DNA from: DASWJZ01 sp963761005
Lineage (GTDB): Bacteria; Pseudomonadota; Alphaproteobacteria; Rhizobiales; Afifellaceae
Length of the DNA: 64,000 bases
Direction of reading: 5' to 3'
NCBI GenBank assembly: GCA_963761005.1
Contig: CAVXFK010000015.1
Coordinates: 1-64,000, forward strand
Shown: piece after piece, positions 46,959 to 56,489 of the stretch
Layout of the letters: every line of letters starts with the position of its first letter
Numbering within the stretch: position 1 is the first letter of the stretch
Program-made: the position numbers and the translations under genes
The notes under the pieces: generated by a model
What the model was told of the DNA's origin: nothing
The model's input: the letters and a program-made list of their open reading frames with translations, nothing else
Database searches by the model: none

Positions 46959-49568
46959 CTAAATCACGCCTTCGGCCTCAAGCGCCCGGATGTCGCGCGT
47001 CGAATAGCCGAGCAGCTCGCCGAGCACGCACTCGTTGTCCTCGCCGTAGCAGGGGGCGCCGCGGTCCGGCAGGCCGCCGATATAGGCGGGCGTTTCGCTG
47101 AGCTTCGCCGGTAGCTCCGCGACCGGCCAGGTGCCGATCCTCGTGCCAGTCACCTCGGTCAGCCATTTGAGCGCGGCGAGCTGCGGGTCGTGATCGCAGC
47201 GATCCTCCGCCGTCTGGCAGACGCCGGCGGCAACGCCCGCCGCCTGCAGCCGATGCATCAGGACGTACGCGTCCTCGCCAACGGTCCATGCATTGACCAG
47301 ACTGTCGAGCGCGTCCTCGTTGGCGAGCCTGCCGGCAAGCGTTGCGAAGCGACCGTTACGCGCCCAATCGGGATGCCCGGCGGTCTTCGCGAGCGCCGCG
47401 AAGTCGGCGTTGTTCGTGCAGACGATCGCGATCCACCGGTCCTCGCCGGCGCAGCGATAGGCGCCGTGCGGCGCAGCGCTTCGATCGGGAGAGCGGTTAC
47501 CGGTGCGCTGATAGACTCGGCCGTTCGCCGACCAGTCGAGGATCGCCTGGCCGCAGAGAAAGATGCCGGCCTCGCATTGCGATGCGTCGATCCACTGCCC
47601 GCGGCCGGTCTGCTGGCGGTAGTAGAGCGCGCCGAGGATCGCCTGCGCGAATCCGTAGGCGCCCATCCAGTCGAGATAGGAATAGCCCCAGCCGGCCGGC
47701 ATCGCTGGTTCCGGCAGCCCTGACATCTCGTTGGTGCCGGCGAAAGAGGCGGCGATCGGCCCGACGGTCCGGAGCCTTCCGTAAGTGCCTTGGCTCCCCA
47801 TCCCGGATTGCTGCACGTAGATGATGTCGGGACGGATTTCCTTCAGCACCGAGTAGCCGAGCCCGAGCCTCTCGAGTACGCCCGGCGAGAACCCTTCGGC
47901 GACGACGTCGGAAATCGCCGCAAGCTTCTTGGCGATCTCCAGCCCTTTCGGATGGCGGATGTTGAGCGACAGGCCGTACTTGCCGGCGTTCTTGTTGTTG
48001 AACTGCCCGCCCATGTCCGGATCGTCGACGCCTTTGAGCGGCGCAGTCGCAGCCTCGCGCGCAGCGCGTCCACCGATCGGCGCCATCGCAGCAAGCCGCG
48101 TGTCGGGGTTTTCCTTCCACTCCACCTTGATGCACTCCGCGCCGAGCGCGGAGACGAGTCGCGTGCCGCCCGCCGAAGCGAGGAACCAAGAGAAGTCCAG
48201 GATGCGCACGCCCTGCAGCGCGAAGGGTTTGGCGCGCGCCGAGCGCCGCTCGACGGCCGGGCTGCGCACGTCCGGTTTCGGGCGGTCGTTCTCGGTAGGG
48301 AACGGTGCCGCGTCATGCTCGCCGATCGTCGGCGAAGAACTTGCGCCCTGCCACGCCGTCTCCGAGCTCAGCCATTTGCTGGTCGGGAAGCGGAAGCTCC
48401 TGCCGTGCCGCTCATAGAAGACGTCGGAGAATGTCTTCCGTGCCAGCCAATGCGGGTCGTCGGCATTTTCGTGCGGCTTGCGCAGCGGCGCCCACAGGAG
48501 CCCGGCGGCCTGCGCTTTCGCCCAAGGCATGTCGTCATAGGTGTGCGCGCGCACGAAGCGCTGGATCACCTCCAGCAGATGCGCGCTCTTCTCGTCGGTT
48601 GCGGACGTGCCGGGAATGTTGCGCGCGCTGGAATCGGTGTTGCCGTCGGGATTGTCGAGGTCGGCCGCCATTCCGTAGCTTGCGAGAAACGGGACGAGGT
48701 TCGCCCGGTCGCGCGCGCCAACGTTCCAGCTCATGAACCAGCGGCCGTCCTTCGTGTGGCTGATGTTCGGAACGCGGCTGACCGTCTCCTGTGCATGGCG
48801 GCAAGTCTGCCGGTAGAGCGGCGCGCGCCGCATCACCCACGACATCAGGTCGAGCTCGGTGTTCTTGGCGACCGCCTCGTGCACCGCGCAGGAGACATCC
48901 TGCCCCCTGCCCGAACCGGAGCGCGCGACGAGCGCTGCGAGGATGCCGATCGTCAGCTGCTCGCCGGCGATGTGATAGGCGTGCCAAACTTGTGGTGCGA
49001 TCGGCGGGAGGTCGTAGTGGTTCGACGGGTCGGGGTCGTAGCCGCAGTTCATCATCACCCCGCCGAGCGCGAGGTGAACGAGGTCGGAGCCCTTGTAGTC
49101 GCGCCACGGCCCCTCGTCGCCGAACGGCGTCATGCGCGCGATGATGAGGCGCGGGAAGCGCCTGAGAAGCTCCGCCCGGCTCACGTTCAGCGCCGCCTCG
49201 AAGCTGCCGCGGCTTGAATCGAGGAGCACGTCCGCTTCCGCAAAGAGCCCGAGCGCACGTTCGCGCCCTTCCGCCGACGCCGGGTCTAATACGAGCGAGC
49301 GCTTTCCCCGATTGTAGGTCCAGAAATAGAGCGAGGTTTCCGGGTCCGGCGCGTCGTTCAGGAAGGGACCGATCCTGCGCGTCGCGTTCCCGCCCGGCGG
49401 CTCGAGCTTGACGACATCGGCGCCGAGACCGGCAAGGAGCAGCCCGCAATATTCGGCGGACTCGTCGGCCACCTCGAGCGCCCGGATGCCGGAAAGCATT
49501 CCCCCTTTGCGGTCGGCCTCGGTGCGATCGGGTTCGGGGGGACGCGAACTGGCCAAGGGCTGCTTCAC
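46959..49568 (-). CDS. Fused two-domain class III CoA-transferase (CaiB/BaiF family)
   Basis: A protein of 869 residues containing two family III CoA-transferase domains in tandem, about 24-415 and 455-869; typical members have one domain of ~400. Domain 2 has the start ALQGVRILDFSWFLASAGG and the catalytic aspartate as D633 in YSYLDWMGAYGFA. Domain 1 starts LSGIRALEVADESAEYCG, but the aligned position in VWHAYHIAGE is Y198, so it probably lacks the nucleophile. Fusion of an inactive and an active half recalls two-subunit enzymes such as BbsEF. The GTG at 49568 is given; ATG at 49499 is possible. Operator copy C lies upstream. Confidence 0.85.
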   Translation of the reverse strand: MKQPLASSRPPEPDRTEADRKGGMLSGIRALEVADESAEYCGLLLAGLGADVVKLEPPGGNATRRIGPFLNDAPDPETSLYFWTYNRGKRSLVLDPASAEGRERALGLFAEADVLLDSSRGSFEAALNVSRAELLRRFPRLIIARMTPFGDEGPWRDYKGSDLVHLALGGVMMNCGYDPDPSNHYDLPPIAPQVWHAYHIAGEQLTIGILAALVARSGSGRGQDVSCAVHEAVAKNTELDLMSWVMRRAPLYRQTCRHAQETVSRVPNISHTKDGRWFMSWNVGARDRANLVPFLASYGMAADLDNPDGNTDSSARNIPGTSATDEKSAHLLEVIQRFVRAHTYDDMPWAKAQAAGLLWAPLRKPHENADDPHWLARKTFSDVFYERHGRSFRFPTSKWLSSETAWQGASSSPTIGEHDAAPFPTENDRPKPDVRSPAVERRSARAKPFALQGVRILDFSWFLASAGGTRLVSALGAECIKVEWKENPDTRLAAMAPIGGRAAREAATAPLKGVDDPDMGGQFNNKNAGKYGLSLNIRHPKGLEIAKKLAAISDVVAEGFSPGVLERLGLGYSVLKEIRPDIIYVQQSGMGSQGTYGRLRTVGPIAASFAGTNEMSGLPEPAMPAGWGYSYLDWMGAYGFAQAILGALYYRQQTGRGQWIDASQCEAGIFLCGQAILDWSANGRVYQRTGNRSPDRSAAPHGAYRCAGEDRWIAIVCTNNADFAALAKTAGHPDWARNGRFATLAGRLANEDALDSLVNAWTVGEDAYVLMHRLQAAGVAAGVCQTAEDRCDHDPQLAALKWLTEVTGTRIGTWPVAELPAKLSETPAYIGGLPDRGAPCYGEDNECVLGELLGYSTRDIRALEAEGVI

Positions 49569-49626
49569 CTGGATTCTCGCCTGCGCCCCCCGGGGCGGAC
49601 GCCGCGTCGTTATAAACGGGAGCGAA

Positions 49627-49666
49627 TTGACGCTCCAAATGATGCATTTTATAGCTATTGCGTCGA
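49627..49666. promoter_or_regulatory. Divergent promoters sharing operator copy C
   Basis: ATGATGCATT lies at 49639-49648 in the gap between the CoA-transferase (minus) and SMP-30 (plus) genes. On the plus strand TTGACG (49627), 17 bases and TATAGC form a promoter. On the minus strand TCGACG (49661-49666), 17 bases and ATCATT (49638-49643) form another. Both overlap the operator, so one bound protein could control both directions. Confidence 0.7.
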
Positions 49667-49803
49667 CGCAGGGCGTGTCAATCGTGCCTCTGAGAAATGC
49701 TGGCGTCTCCGGGCTGGCGCCGCAAAATGGCGGCGGCGGGAGCGGGGCGCATCGACCGCGGGCAGCCTCAGCCGGACGGAGCGAAGGAGGACCGAAAGGC
49801 GCG

Positions 49804-50715
49804 ATGCAGGACGAGTTCGAGATCCTGAATTACGCCCGCTTCCGCCCGCTTGTCGTGGCGAACGCCCCGCTTGAACGCCTTTATACTGGCATGCGCTGGG
49901 CTGAGGGGCCGATCTACTTCCCGGCGTTCGACATGCTCGTTTGGAGCGACATCCCGAACGACCGGCTGATGCGCTGGGGCGAGGGCCAGTCCGCTGCCGT
50001 GCTCCGCTACCCTTCCGGGAAAGCCAACGGCAACACGCGCGACCGCGAGGGGCAACTCCTCACCTGCGAGAGCGGCGGACGCCGGGTCGTGCGTACGGAA
50101 GCCGACGGAAAGCTTACCGTGCTGGCCGATCGTTTCAACGGTAAGCGTTTGAATTCGCCTAATGATATCGTGGTCCGCTCAGACTCCAGCATCTGGTTCA
50201 CCGATCCCGACTACGGCATCCTGAGCGACTACACGGGCGACCGCGCCGAGAGCGAGATCGGCGCCTGCAACGTCTACCGCCTCGATCCCAAGACCGGCGC
50301 CTTGAGCATTGCGACCGACACGCTCGTCAAGCCGAACGGCCTCGCTTTCTCCCCCCACGAGCGCATCCTCTATGTCGCGGACTCCGGCGGCAGCCACGTG
50401 CAGGCCGGCCCGCACAACATCATGGCCTTCGACGCAGCCGAGGACGGCCGGCTGTTAAATCCGCGGGTTTTCGCCGAGATCTCGCCCGGTGTGCCGGACG
50501 GGTTCCGCGTCGACGAGGCCGGCAACATCTGGACGAGTGCCGCCGATGGAGTCCACTGCATCGCGCCGGACGGCGAGCTGATCGGCAAGGTCCGCATCCC
50601 CGAGGCGGTCACGAACCTGACGTTCGGCGGGCCGAAACGGAACAGGCTCTTCATAACCGCCGCCTCCTCACTTTACGCGGTCTTCGTCGGCACGCGCGGC
50701 ATTCTGGGTCGCTAG
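49804..50715 (+). CDS. SMP-30/gluconolactonase-family protein
   Basis: A 303-residue six-bladed beta-propeller hydrolase. Metal ligands of the family are visible: Glu in WAEGPIYFPA, Asn in LNSPNDIVVRSD and in KPNGLAFSP, Asp in DGFRVDEAGNIW. Members hydrolyse sugar lactones or other lactones. AAGGAGG and GAAAGG lie before the ATG at 49804; a longer upstream frame overlaps the promoter and is rejected. Co-regulated divergently with the CoA-transferase through operator copy C. Confidence 0.87.
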   Translation: MQDEFEILNYARFRPLVVANAPLERLYTGMRWAEGPIYFPAFDMLVWSDIPNDRLMRWGEGQSAAVLRYPSGKANGNTRDREGQLLTCESGGRRVVRTEADGKLTVLADRFNGKRLNSPNDIVVRSDSSIWFTDPDYGILSDYTGDRAESEIGACNVYRLDPKTGALSIATDTLVKPNGLAFSPHERILYVADSGGSHVQAGPHNIMAFDAAEDGRLLNPRVFAEISPGVPDGFRVDEAGNIWTSAADGVHCIAPDGELIGKVRIPEAVTNLTFGGPKRNRLFITAASSLYAVFVGTRGILGR

Positions 50716-50722
50716 CGACCCC

Positions 50723-50751
50723 TTGACACGATTATATAATGCATCATTCTG
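50723..50751 (+). promoter_or_regulatory. Promoter with operator copy D, upstream of thiolase-like gene
   Basis: TTGACA at 50723, then a 17-base spacer and a weak ATTCTG. The spacer and -10 hold AATGCATCAT (50738-50747), the exact reverse complement of copies B and C. It lies 8 bases past the SMP-30 stop and 135 bases before the thiolase-like start. An alternative -10, TATAAT at 50735-50740, is too close to this -35. Confidence 0.6.
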
Positions 50752-50885
50752 ACGCTGCTGTGCATCGACGTGCACACCGCCGGGACGCTTTCGGCAGGTC
50801 GTTCTTCGCATCCTCCCGCGTCTAGCGACCGTCTGCATTGCCGCGAAGCGTCCCGGCGGCAATGCGCGTGAGCGCGAGGAGCGTG

Positions 50886-52016
50886 ATGAACGAAGACGTT
50901 GGCCTTCGCGACCGCGCTGCCGTCATCGGCGTCGGCACGACCTCCTACGGGAGCTTCCCGAAGACCGACGAATACGGCCTCGCCGCCGACGCCTTCCGCG
51001 CCGCGCTCAAAGATTGCGGGCTCGAAAAGAGCAAAGTCGACGGCATGCTCGTCTGCCGCATCCCCGATTACGAGAGGATGGGCGACGTCCTCGGCCTTGA
51101 TCCACGCTGGACGATGACGCTGCCCCGCCACGGGCGCATGTCGGGCATCGGCATCGTGGAGGCGACGCTCGCGCTCGCCACCGGCCAGGCGAGTTACATC
51201 GCCCTCCTCTACGCCAATATCGGCCGCTCGCGCCGCGTCTATTACGGAGGCTCCGAGATGGGCTCCTTCTGGGACCCCTGGGGCTTCACCTCGCCCGGCG
51301 CGGCGCATGCGATGATGTTCCGCCGCCACATGGAGCTTTATGGCACCACGACGCGGCAGCTCGCCGAGGTCTCGGTCGCCTTTCGCGCTCACGCCGCGCT
51401 GCATCCGGACGCCGTGATGAAGAAGCCGATCACGATCGACGACCACGAGAGCGCGCGGCCGATCGTCGAGCCGCTCCGCCTTCTCGACTACTGTTTGATC
51501 AACGACGGCGCGGTGTGCCTCATCCTGACCACGCTTGAGCGCGCGCGCGATCTGAAGAAGCCGCCGGTCAGGATCAGCGGCTTCGGCGCGCGCGAGAGCT
51601 ATCGCGACAGCTCGATCTCCAACTTCGATCGGAATTTTTGGTTCGACCATGTCGCCGCGGCCGGCACCGACGCGCGTGAAATGGCCGGCATCGACCTTTC
51701 CGATGTCGACGCACTGATGTGCTACGACAATTTCAGCCCGACCGTGCTCTTCAGCCTGGAAGGCCTCGGCCACTGCCCGCGCGGCGAAGCCGGGCGCTTC
51801 GTCGAGGGCGGCGCGCTGAAGCTCGGCGGCAAGCTGCCGACCAACACCGACGGCGGCCACCTCTCGAACTCCTACATGCAGGGCTGGGCGCTGAACGTTG
51901 AAGCAGTCCGCCAGATCCGTGGTGAGTGCGGCGCGCGCCAAGTGCCGGACTGCGAGGTCGTGCAATACGCGCAGGCGACCCCCTGCACGCGCGTCATCCT
52001 CTATTCGCGCGATTGA
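50886..52016 (+). CDS. Thiolase-like protein without the usual cysteine
   Basis: A 376-residue thiolase-superfamily protein of the SCP-x/Ltp2-like group. Seen: RDRAAVIGVGTTSYGSFPKT, IVEATLALATGQASYIALLY, LINDGAVCLILTTLERARDL and the C-terminal GGHLSNSYMQGWALNVEAVR. The N-terminal nucleophile region reads RHGRMSGIGIVEA, with no cysteine where thiolases have CxS. Proteins of this type often pair with a DUF35 protein and act as acyl-CoA retro-aldolases or atypical thiolases. GAGGAG precedes the ATG. The DUF35 gene follows by eight bases. Confidence 0.85.
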   Translation: MNEDVGLRDRAAVIGVGTTSYGSFPKTDEYGLAADAFRAALKDCGLEKSKVDGMLVCRIPDYERMGDVLGLDPRWTMTLPRHGRMSGIGIVEATLALATGQASYIALLYANIGRSRRVYYGGSEMGSFWDPWGFTSPGAAHAMMFRRHMELYGTTTRQLAEVSVAFRAHAALHPDAVMKKPITIDDHESARPIVEPLRLLDYCLINDGAVCLILTTLERARDLKKPPVRISGFGARESYRDSSISNFDRNFWFDHVAAAGTDAREMAGIDLSDVDALMCYDNFSPTVLFSLEGLGHCPRGEAGRFVEGGALKLGGKLPTNTDGGHLSNSYMQGWALNVEAVRQIRGECGARQVPDCEVVQYAQATPCTRVILYSRD

Positions 52017-52024
52017 GGCCCGCG

Positions 52025-52426
52025 ATGGCGATCGAACGGCCGCTCCCGAAGATCACGCCGCTCACCGCGCCGTTCTTCGAGCATACGCGAAAGCACCAGC
52101 TTGCGATCCAATATTGCGACCAATGCGGCGACGCGCATTTCCCGCCGCTTCCCGTCTGCCCGAAATGCCTGAGCGCAGAACAATCGTGGCGGCCGGTGAG
52201 CGGCGACGGTCAGCTCGAATCCTGGGTCGTGTTCCATCAGCTCTACTGGAGCGGAATGAAGGAGGCCCTGCCCTACCCCGTCTGCCTCGTCGCGCTCGCG
52301 GAAGGGCCACTCTTCCTGTCGAACCTCATCGGCGACCTGAGCGCTGCAAGGATCGGCGCGCCGCTTCGCGTCACCTTCGAGAAGGTGTCGGACGAGATAA
52401 CGCTGCCGCAGTTCGCGCTGAGCTGA
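52025..52426 (+). CDS. DUF35 OB-fold protein with zinc ribbon
   Basis: A 133-residue protein. The rubredoxin-like zinc ribbon is IQYCDQCGDAHFPPLPVCPK with CxxC pairs near residues 30-33 and 44-47, then an OB-fold with GQLESWVVFHQLYWSGM and YPVCLVALAEGPLFLSNL. DUF35 proteins are obligate partners of cysteine-less or atypical thiolases, for example Ltp2-ChsH2 in steroid degradation and BbsA-BbsB in benzylsuccinate degradation. Directly downstream of the thiolase-like gene, so a heteromeric complex is expected. Confidence 0.88.
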   Translation: MAIERPLPKITPLTAPFFEHTRKHQLAIQYCDQCGDAHFPPLPVCPKCLSAEQSWRPVSGDGQLESWVVFHQLYWSGMKEALPYPVCLVALAEGPLFLSNLIGDLSAARIGAPLRVTFEKVSDEITLPQFALS

Positions 52427-52483
52427 ACCGTGGGTGCGAGGCGACAGACGGTGAGAGCAGTCTACGAGCGAAGGTAACGAGCG

Positions 52484-53332
52484 ATGCTGCTCAAGGAACC
52501 GGACGTCAAGATTGAGGAGCGGCAGCATGAGCGCCGCGTCGCTCACGCGCGCCGCGAGCGGCGCACGCCGGCGCCGCAGCCGAGCGCCGTCAAGTCCGCC
52601 GTCCGTGCGCTTGAGGTGATCGAGCTCTTCTCCGTCTATCGCGAGCCGCTCTCCGTCAACGCGGTCTCGGAGGTGCTGAACATCCCGCAGTCGAGCGCCT
52701 CGACCTTGCTGAAGAGCCTGAACAAGGCCGGGTTCATCGACCGCGATCCGCGCTCGCGGCGCTACATGCCAAGTCTCCGTGCGGTCTTCCTTGGAAGCTG
52801 GGTGCACGATCTCCTCTACCGGCAGGGCAGCCTTCAGCGCGCGCTCGATCGGCTCTCCGACATGACCGGCTGCAGCGTCAGCCTCGCCGTCAGGAACGGT
52901 ATTTTTGCGCAATATGCCTACGCCGTCTGGCGGCGCCCCGACGATGCGATCGCTCGGCCCCGTCCAGGCGCGCTCCGCCCGCTCTGCCACGACGCGATCG
53001 GCGAGATGCTGCTCGTCGATCTTCCGGAGAAGGAGGTGCGCGGCATCGTGCAGCATGCCAACGCCGTCGGCCATTTCGGACGGCTGCAAGTCGACGCCAA
53101 GGCTTTCCTGCGCAGGCTTCAGGAATGCCGTGCCGCGGGCCACGCGGAGAGCCTCAGCCTCGACACGCCGGATGAGCGCGTCCTCGCCGTCTGTCTGCCT
53201 TCGCGCCTCGGCGCACCTGCCGTCATCGGCCTCGGCGCACCCTCCGGACAGCTTGACGAAAGCCGCGCTTCCATTCTCGGCCTCCTCAAAGAGATGATAA
53301 GCGGCTTTCGTCAAGCGGAAGCGGCTTCGTAG
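52484..53332 (+). CDS. IclR-family transcriptional regulator
   Basis: A 282-residue regulator. After a charged 35-residue N-terminal extension, the winged helix-turn-helix spans ~36-95 (SAVRALEVIELFSVYREPLS, VLNIPQSSASTLLKSLNKAG). The effector domain with LCHDAIGEMLLVDLPEKEV follows. IclR proteins commonly govern aromatic, short-chain acid or sugar-acid catabolism. It lies between the DUF35 gene and a second ABC importer, on the same strand as both. Confidence 0.9.
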   Translation: MLLKEPDVKIEERQHERRVAHARRERRTPAPQPSAVKSAVRALEVIELFSVYREPLSVNAVSEVLNIPQSSASTLLKSLNKAGFIDRDPRSRRYMPSLRAVFLGSWVHDLLYRQGSLQRALDRLSDMTGCSVSLAVRNGIFAQYAYAVWRRPDDAIARPRPGALRPLCHDAIGEMLLVDLPEKEVRGIVQHANAVGHFGRLQVDAKAFLRRLQECRAAGHAESLSLDTPDERVLAVCLPSRLGAPAVIGLGAPSGQLDESRASILGLLKEMISGFRQAEAAS

Positions 53333-53496
53333 GCGCCTCTCAGACCCGCGCCGCCGCTTTATCGCGAATCGCGATGGCGACATGCCGAACCACGACTCCG
53401 GCGCGAGGCCGCGCCTGCCTATAAGAGTCACGAAACGCCCGCTTGACGACGGGCGAGCCGCGCCGCCGGCGGAACGAACGCGTCAAGGAGGAAACG

Positions 53497-54501
53497 ATGA
53501 AGTCTCGATGCACTGCGCTGTCTGTTGTTGCGAGCGCCGCCCTTGCCGGTGCGACTTTTGCGCTCGCCGTTTCGGCGGCGGTTGTTCCCGCATCGGCATC
53601 CGAGGACAAGCCGACGATCTTCATGCTCGGCGGCCCGCTCTGGGATCCGTTCTTCGGCGCCATGAAGAAAGGCGGCGACGACGCAGCGCACGACCTCGGC
53701 ATCAACTATCAGTGGGTCACCGGCACCGACCCGAACAACTTCCTCGCCGACTACGCCAAGCTCGTGAAGCAATCCGCGAGCCGCAAGCCCGACGCCATGG
53801 TGATCGGCAACTACTTTCCCGACACGCTCGATCCGATCATCAAGGACATCACCGCAAGCGGCATTCCGGTGATCATCCAGCACGACGGCGGCGCCTCGTG
53901 GAAGGATGTCGGCGCGATCTCCTACGTCGGCTTCAGCGCCCGCGACCTCGGCCGTTCGGTCGGCGAGATGGAAGTGAAGGCAGGCGCCAAGTTCGGGCTC
54001 TGCGTCGACCACGTGCCCGGCAACACGACGCTTGATCTCGACTGCCAGGGCTACAACGACGCCTTCAAGGCGGCGGGCGGCGATTCGAAAGTGCTGATCA
54101 TCCAGTTCTCCGATGCCTCCAACCAGACCTTCGTGACCAACGCCATCAAGGGCGCGCTGCAAGCCGATCCGAGGATCGACGGCATGTGGACGATCGGTGC
54201 GCTGCAAGCCGTCGCTTCGGTCGAGGCGGTGAAGCAGACCGGCCGCCATGTGGCGAACGGATCGCTCGGCCTTTCGCTCGGCTCGCTTCAGGCTCTCAAG
54301 GACGGCGACCTCCTCTTCATCGCCGACCTGCAGCCCTATCTCGACGGCTACTACGCGCTTCTCGCCGCATACCAGTATGTGAAGTACAAGATGCTCCCGC
54401 TCGGGCAGATCTCCACCGGGCCACTCATGATCACCAAGGACAATGTCGACGAGGTCCTGCGGGTCAACAAGGCATATCCGGGCGTTCGCGGCGCATCCTA
54501 G
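53497..54501 (+). CDS. Ribose-type ABC importer solute-binding protein, second system
   Basis: A 334-residue exported binding protein of the sugar-binding class. Signal peptide MKSRCTALSVVASAALAGAT, cleaved near ASA at residue ~36; mature part with FMLGGPLWDPFFGAMKKGGD and IGNYFPDTLDPIIKDITASG, then DGMWTIGALQAVASVEAVKQ. AAGGAGG lies before the ATG at 53497. It starts the operon binding protein, permease, ATPase, serine hydrolase. The ligand need not be ribose. Confidence 0.9.
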   Translation: MKSRCTALSVVASAALAGATFALAVSAAVVPASASEDKPTIFMLGGPLWDPFFGAMKKGGDDAAHDLGINYQWVTGTDPNNFLADYAKLVKQSASRKPDAMVIGNYFPDTLDPIIKDITASGIPVIIQHDGGASWKDVGAISYVGFSARDLGRSVGEMEVKAGAKFGLCVDHVPGNTTLDLDCQGYNDAFKAAGGDSKVLIIQFSDASNQTFVTNAIKGALQADPRIDGMWTIGALQAVASVEAVKQTGRHVANGSLGLSLGSLQALKDGDLLFIADLQPYLDGYYALLAAYQYVKYKMLPLGQISTGPLMITKDNVDEVLRVNKAYPGVRGAS

Positions 54502-54524
54502 GCGCGCCTCCCTTGCGCCACGGT

Positions 54525-54557
54525 CGGCTCGCACGCGGTCACCGCCGCGGCGAGCCG
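54525..54557 (+). terminator. Intercistronic stem-loop after binding-protein gene
   Basis: CGGCTCGC and GCGAGCCG pair perfectly over eight bases, with an inner CGCGG/CCGCCGCG helix, 23 bases after the stop. It is the third such hairpin after a binding-protein gene in this window and probably tunes expression of the downstream permease. Confidence 0.55.
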
Positions 54558-54614
54558 GCTTGAGTCTAAAATGCCGAGGAGCGGGCCGTTCGCCATGAGA
54601 CCGAGAGTGCAAAG

Positions 54615-55652
54615 ATGAGTTCCGAGGCCGACACGGGGCTCGCCGTCGCGCCGATCGCACCGGATGTCGGGCGGCGTCGGGGCTGGATGCGCATCGTGCA
54701 CCGGCCGGAGTTCGGTGCATTCATCGCGACGGTTCTGGTCTACGGCTTCTTCGCCGTCACTGCTTACGAGGCGGGTTTCGTCTCGTTCGACGGCACCGCC
54801 GGCTGGATGAATACGGCAGCCGAGCTCGGCATCATCGCGATACCGGTCGGCATCCTGATGGTCGCCGGCGAGTTCGATCTCTCCGTCGGCGCCGTGGTCG
54901 GAGCCTCCTCGATCACGGTTGCGATCGGCACGACGGTGTTCGGGCTCCCGATCTGGCCGATGATCGCCGCAGCGCTCGGCCTCGGCGCCGCGGTCGGGCT
55001 CTTGAACGGCTTCCTCGTCGTTCGCACCGGGCTCCCCTCCTTCATCGTCACGCTTGCCGGGAGCTTCAGCGTCGGCGGGCTGTCGCTCGGCCTGGCGCGG
55101 CTCATGAGCAACACGACGACGGTCTCGGTGAAGACGCCGCCGCTCGTCGCTGCGGTATTCGGCTCGTCCTGGGGCGAGGCCAACGTCGCGATCCTCTGGT
55201 GGTTCGGCGTGACGCTTCTCGGCGGCTGGGTGCTGGCGCGGACTGCGTTCGGCAACTGGATATTCGCGACCGGCGGCAACCCGACCGCCGCCCGCGGCGC
55301 CGGCGTCCCGACGCATTTCGTCAAGATCGTGCTCTTCGTCGGCACCGGCGTCGGCGCCGCCCTCGTCGGCATCATCCAGGCGGTCGAATACCATTCCGGC
55401 AACGCCACGGCCGGGCTCGGCTACGTCTTCCAGGCCCCGATCGTGGCGGTGATCGGTGGCGTGCTCCTTGGCGGCGGCTATGGCTCGGCGCTCGGTGTCT
55501 TCCTCGGCACGATGATCTTCGGGATCATCAATGTCGGCATCTTCTACACCGGCTGGAGCACCGACTGGGTGCAGCTCTTCCTGGGCGTGCTTCTGATGCT
55601 CGCCGTGCTCGCCAACCACTATTTCCGCCGCCTCGCCATGAGCACGGCCTAG
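54615..55652 (+). CDS. Ribose-type ABC importer permease, second system
   Basis: A 345-residue membrane permease (BPD_transp_2). Seen: a soluble 35-residue start, GEFDLSVGAVVGASSITVAI, NGFLVVRTGLPSFIVTLAGS and GGVLLGGGYGSALGVFLG. Around nine hydrophobic helices. Only one permease is present here, unlike the first system. It ends 11 bases before the ATPase. Confidence 0.92.
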   Translation: MSSEADTGLAVAPIAPDVGRRRGWMRIVHRPEFGAFIATVLVYGFFAVTAYEAGFVSFDGTAGWMNTAAELGIIAIPVGILMVAGEFDLSVGAVVGASSITVAIGTTVFGLPIWPMIAAALGLGAAVGLLNGFLVVRTGLPSFIVTLAGSFSVGGLSLGLARLMSNTTTVSVKTPPLVAAVFGSSWGEANVAILWWFGVTLLGGWVLARTAFGNWIFATGGNPTAARGAGVPTHFVKIVLFVGTGVGAALVGIIQAVEYHSGNATAGLGYVFQAPIVAVIGGVLLGGGYGSALGVFLGTMIFGIINVGIFYTGWSTDWVQLFLGVLLMLAVLANHYFRRLAMSTA

Positions 55653-55663
55653 GAGCCCCGGCG

Positions 55664-56467
<804 letters not shown>

Positions 56468-56489
56468 AAATGCTTAGGGAGGGAAAACC

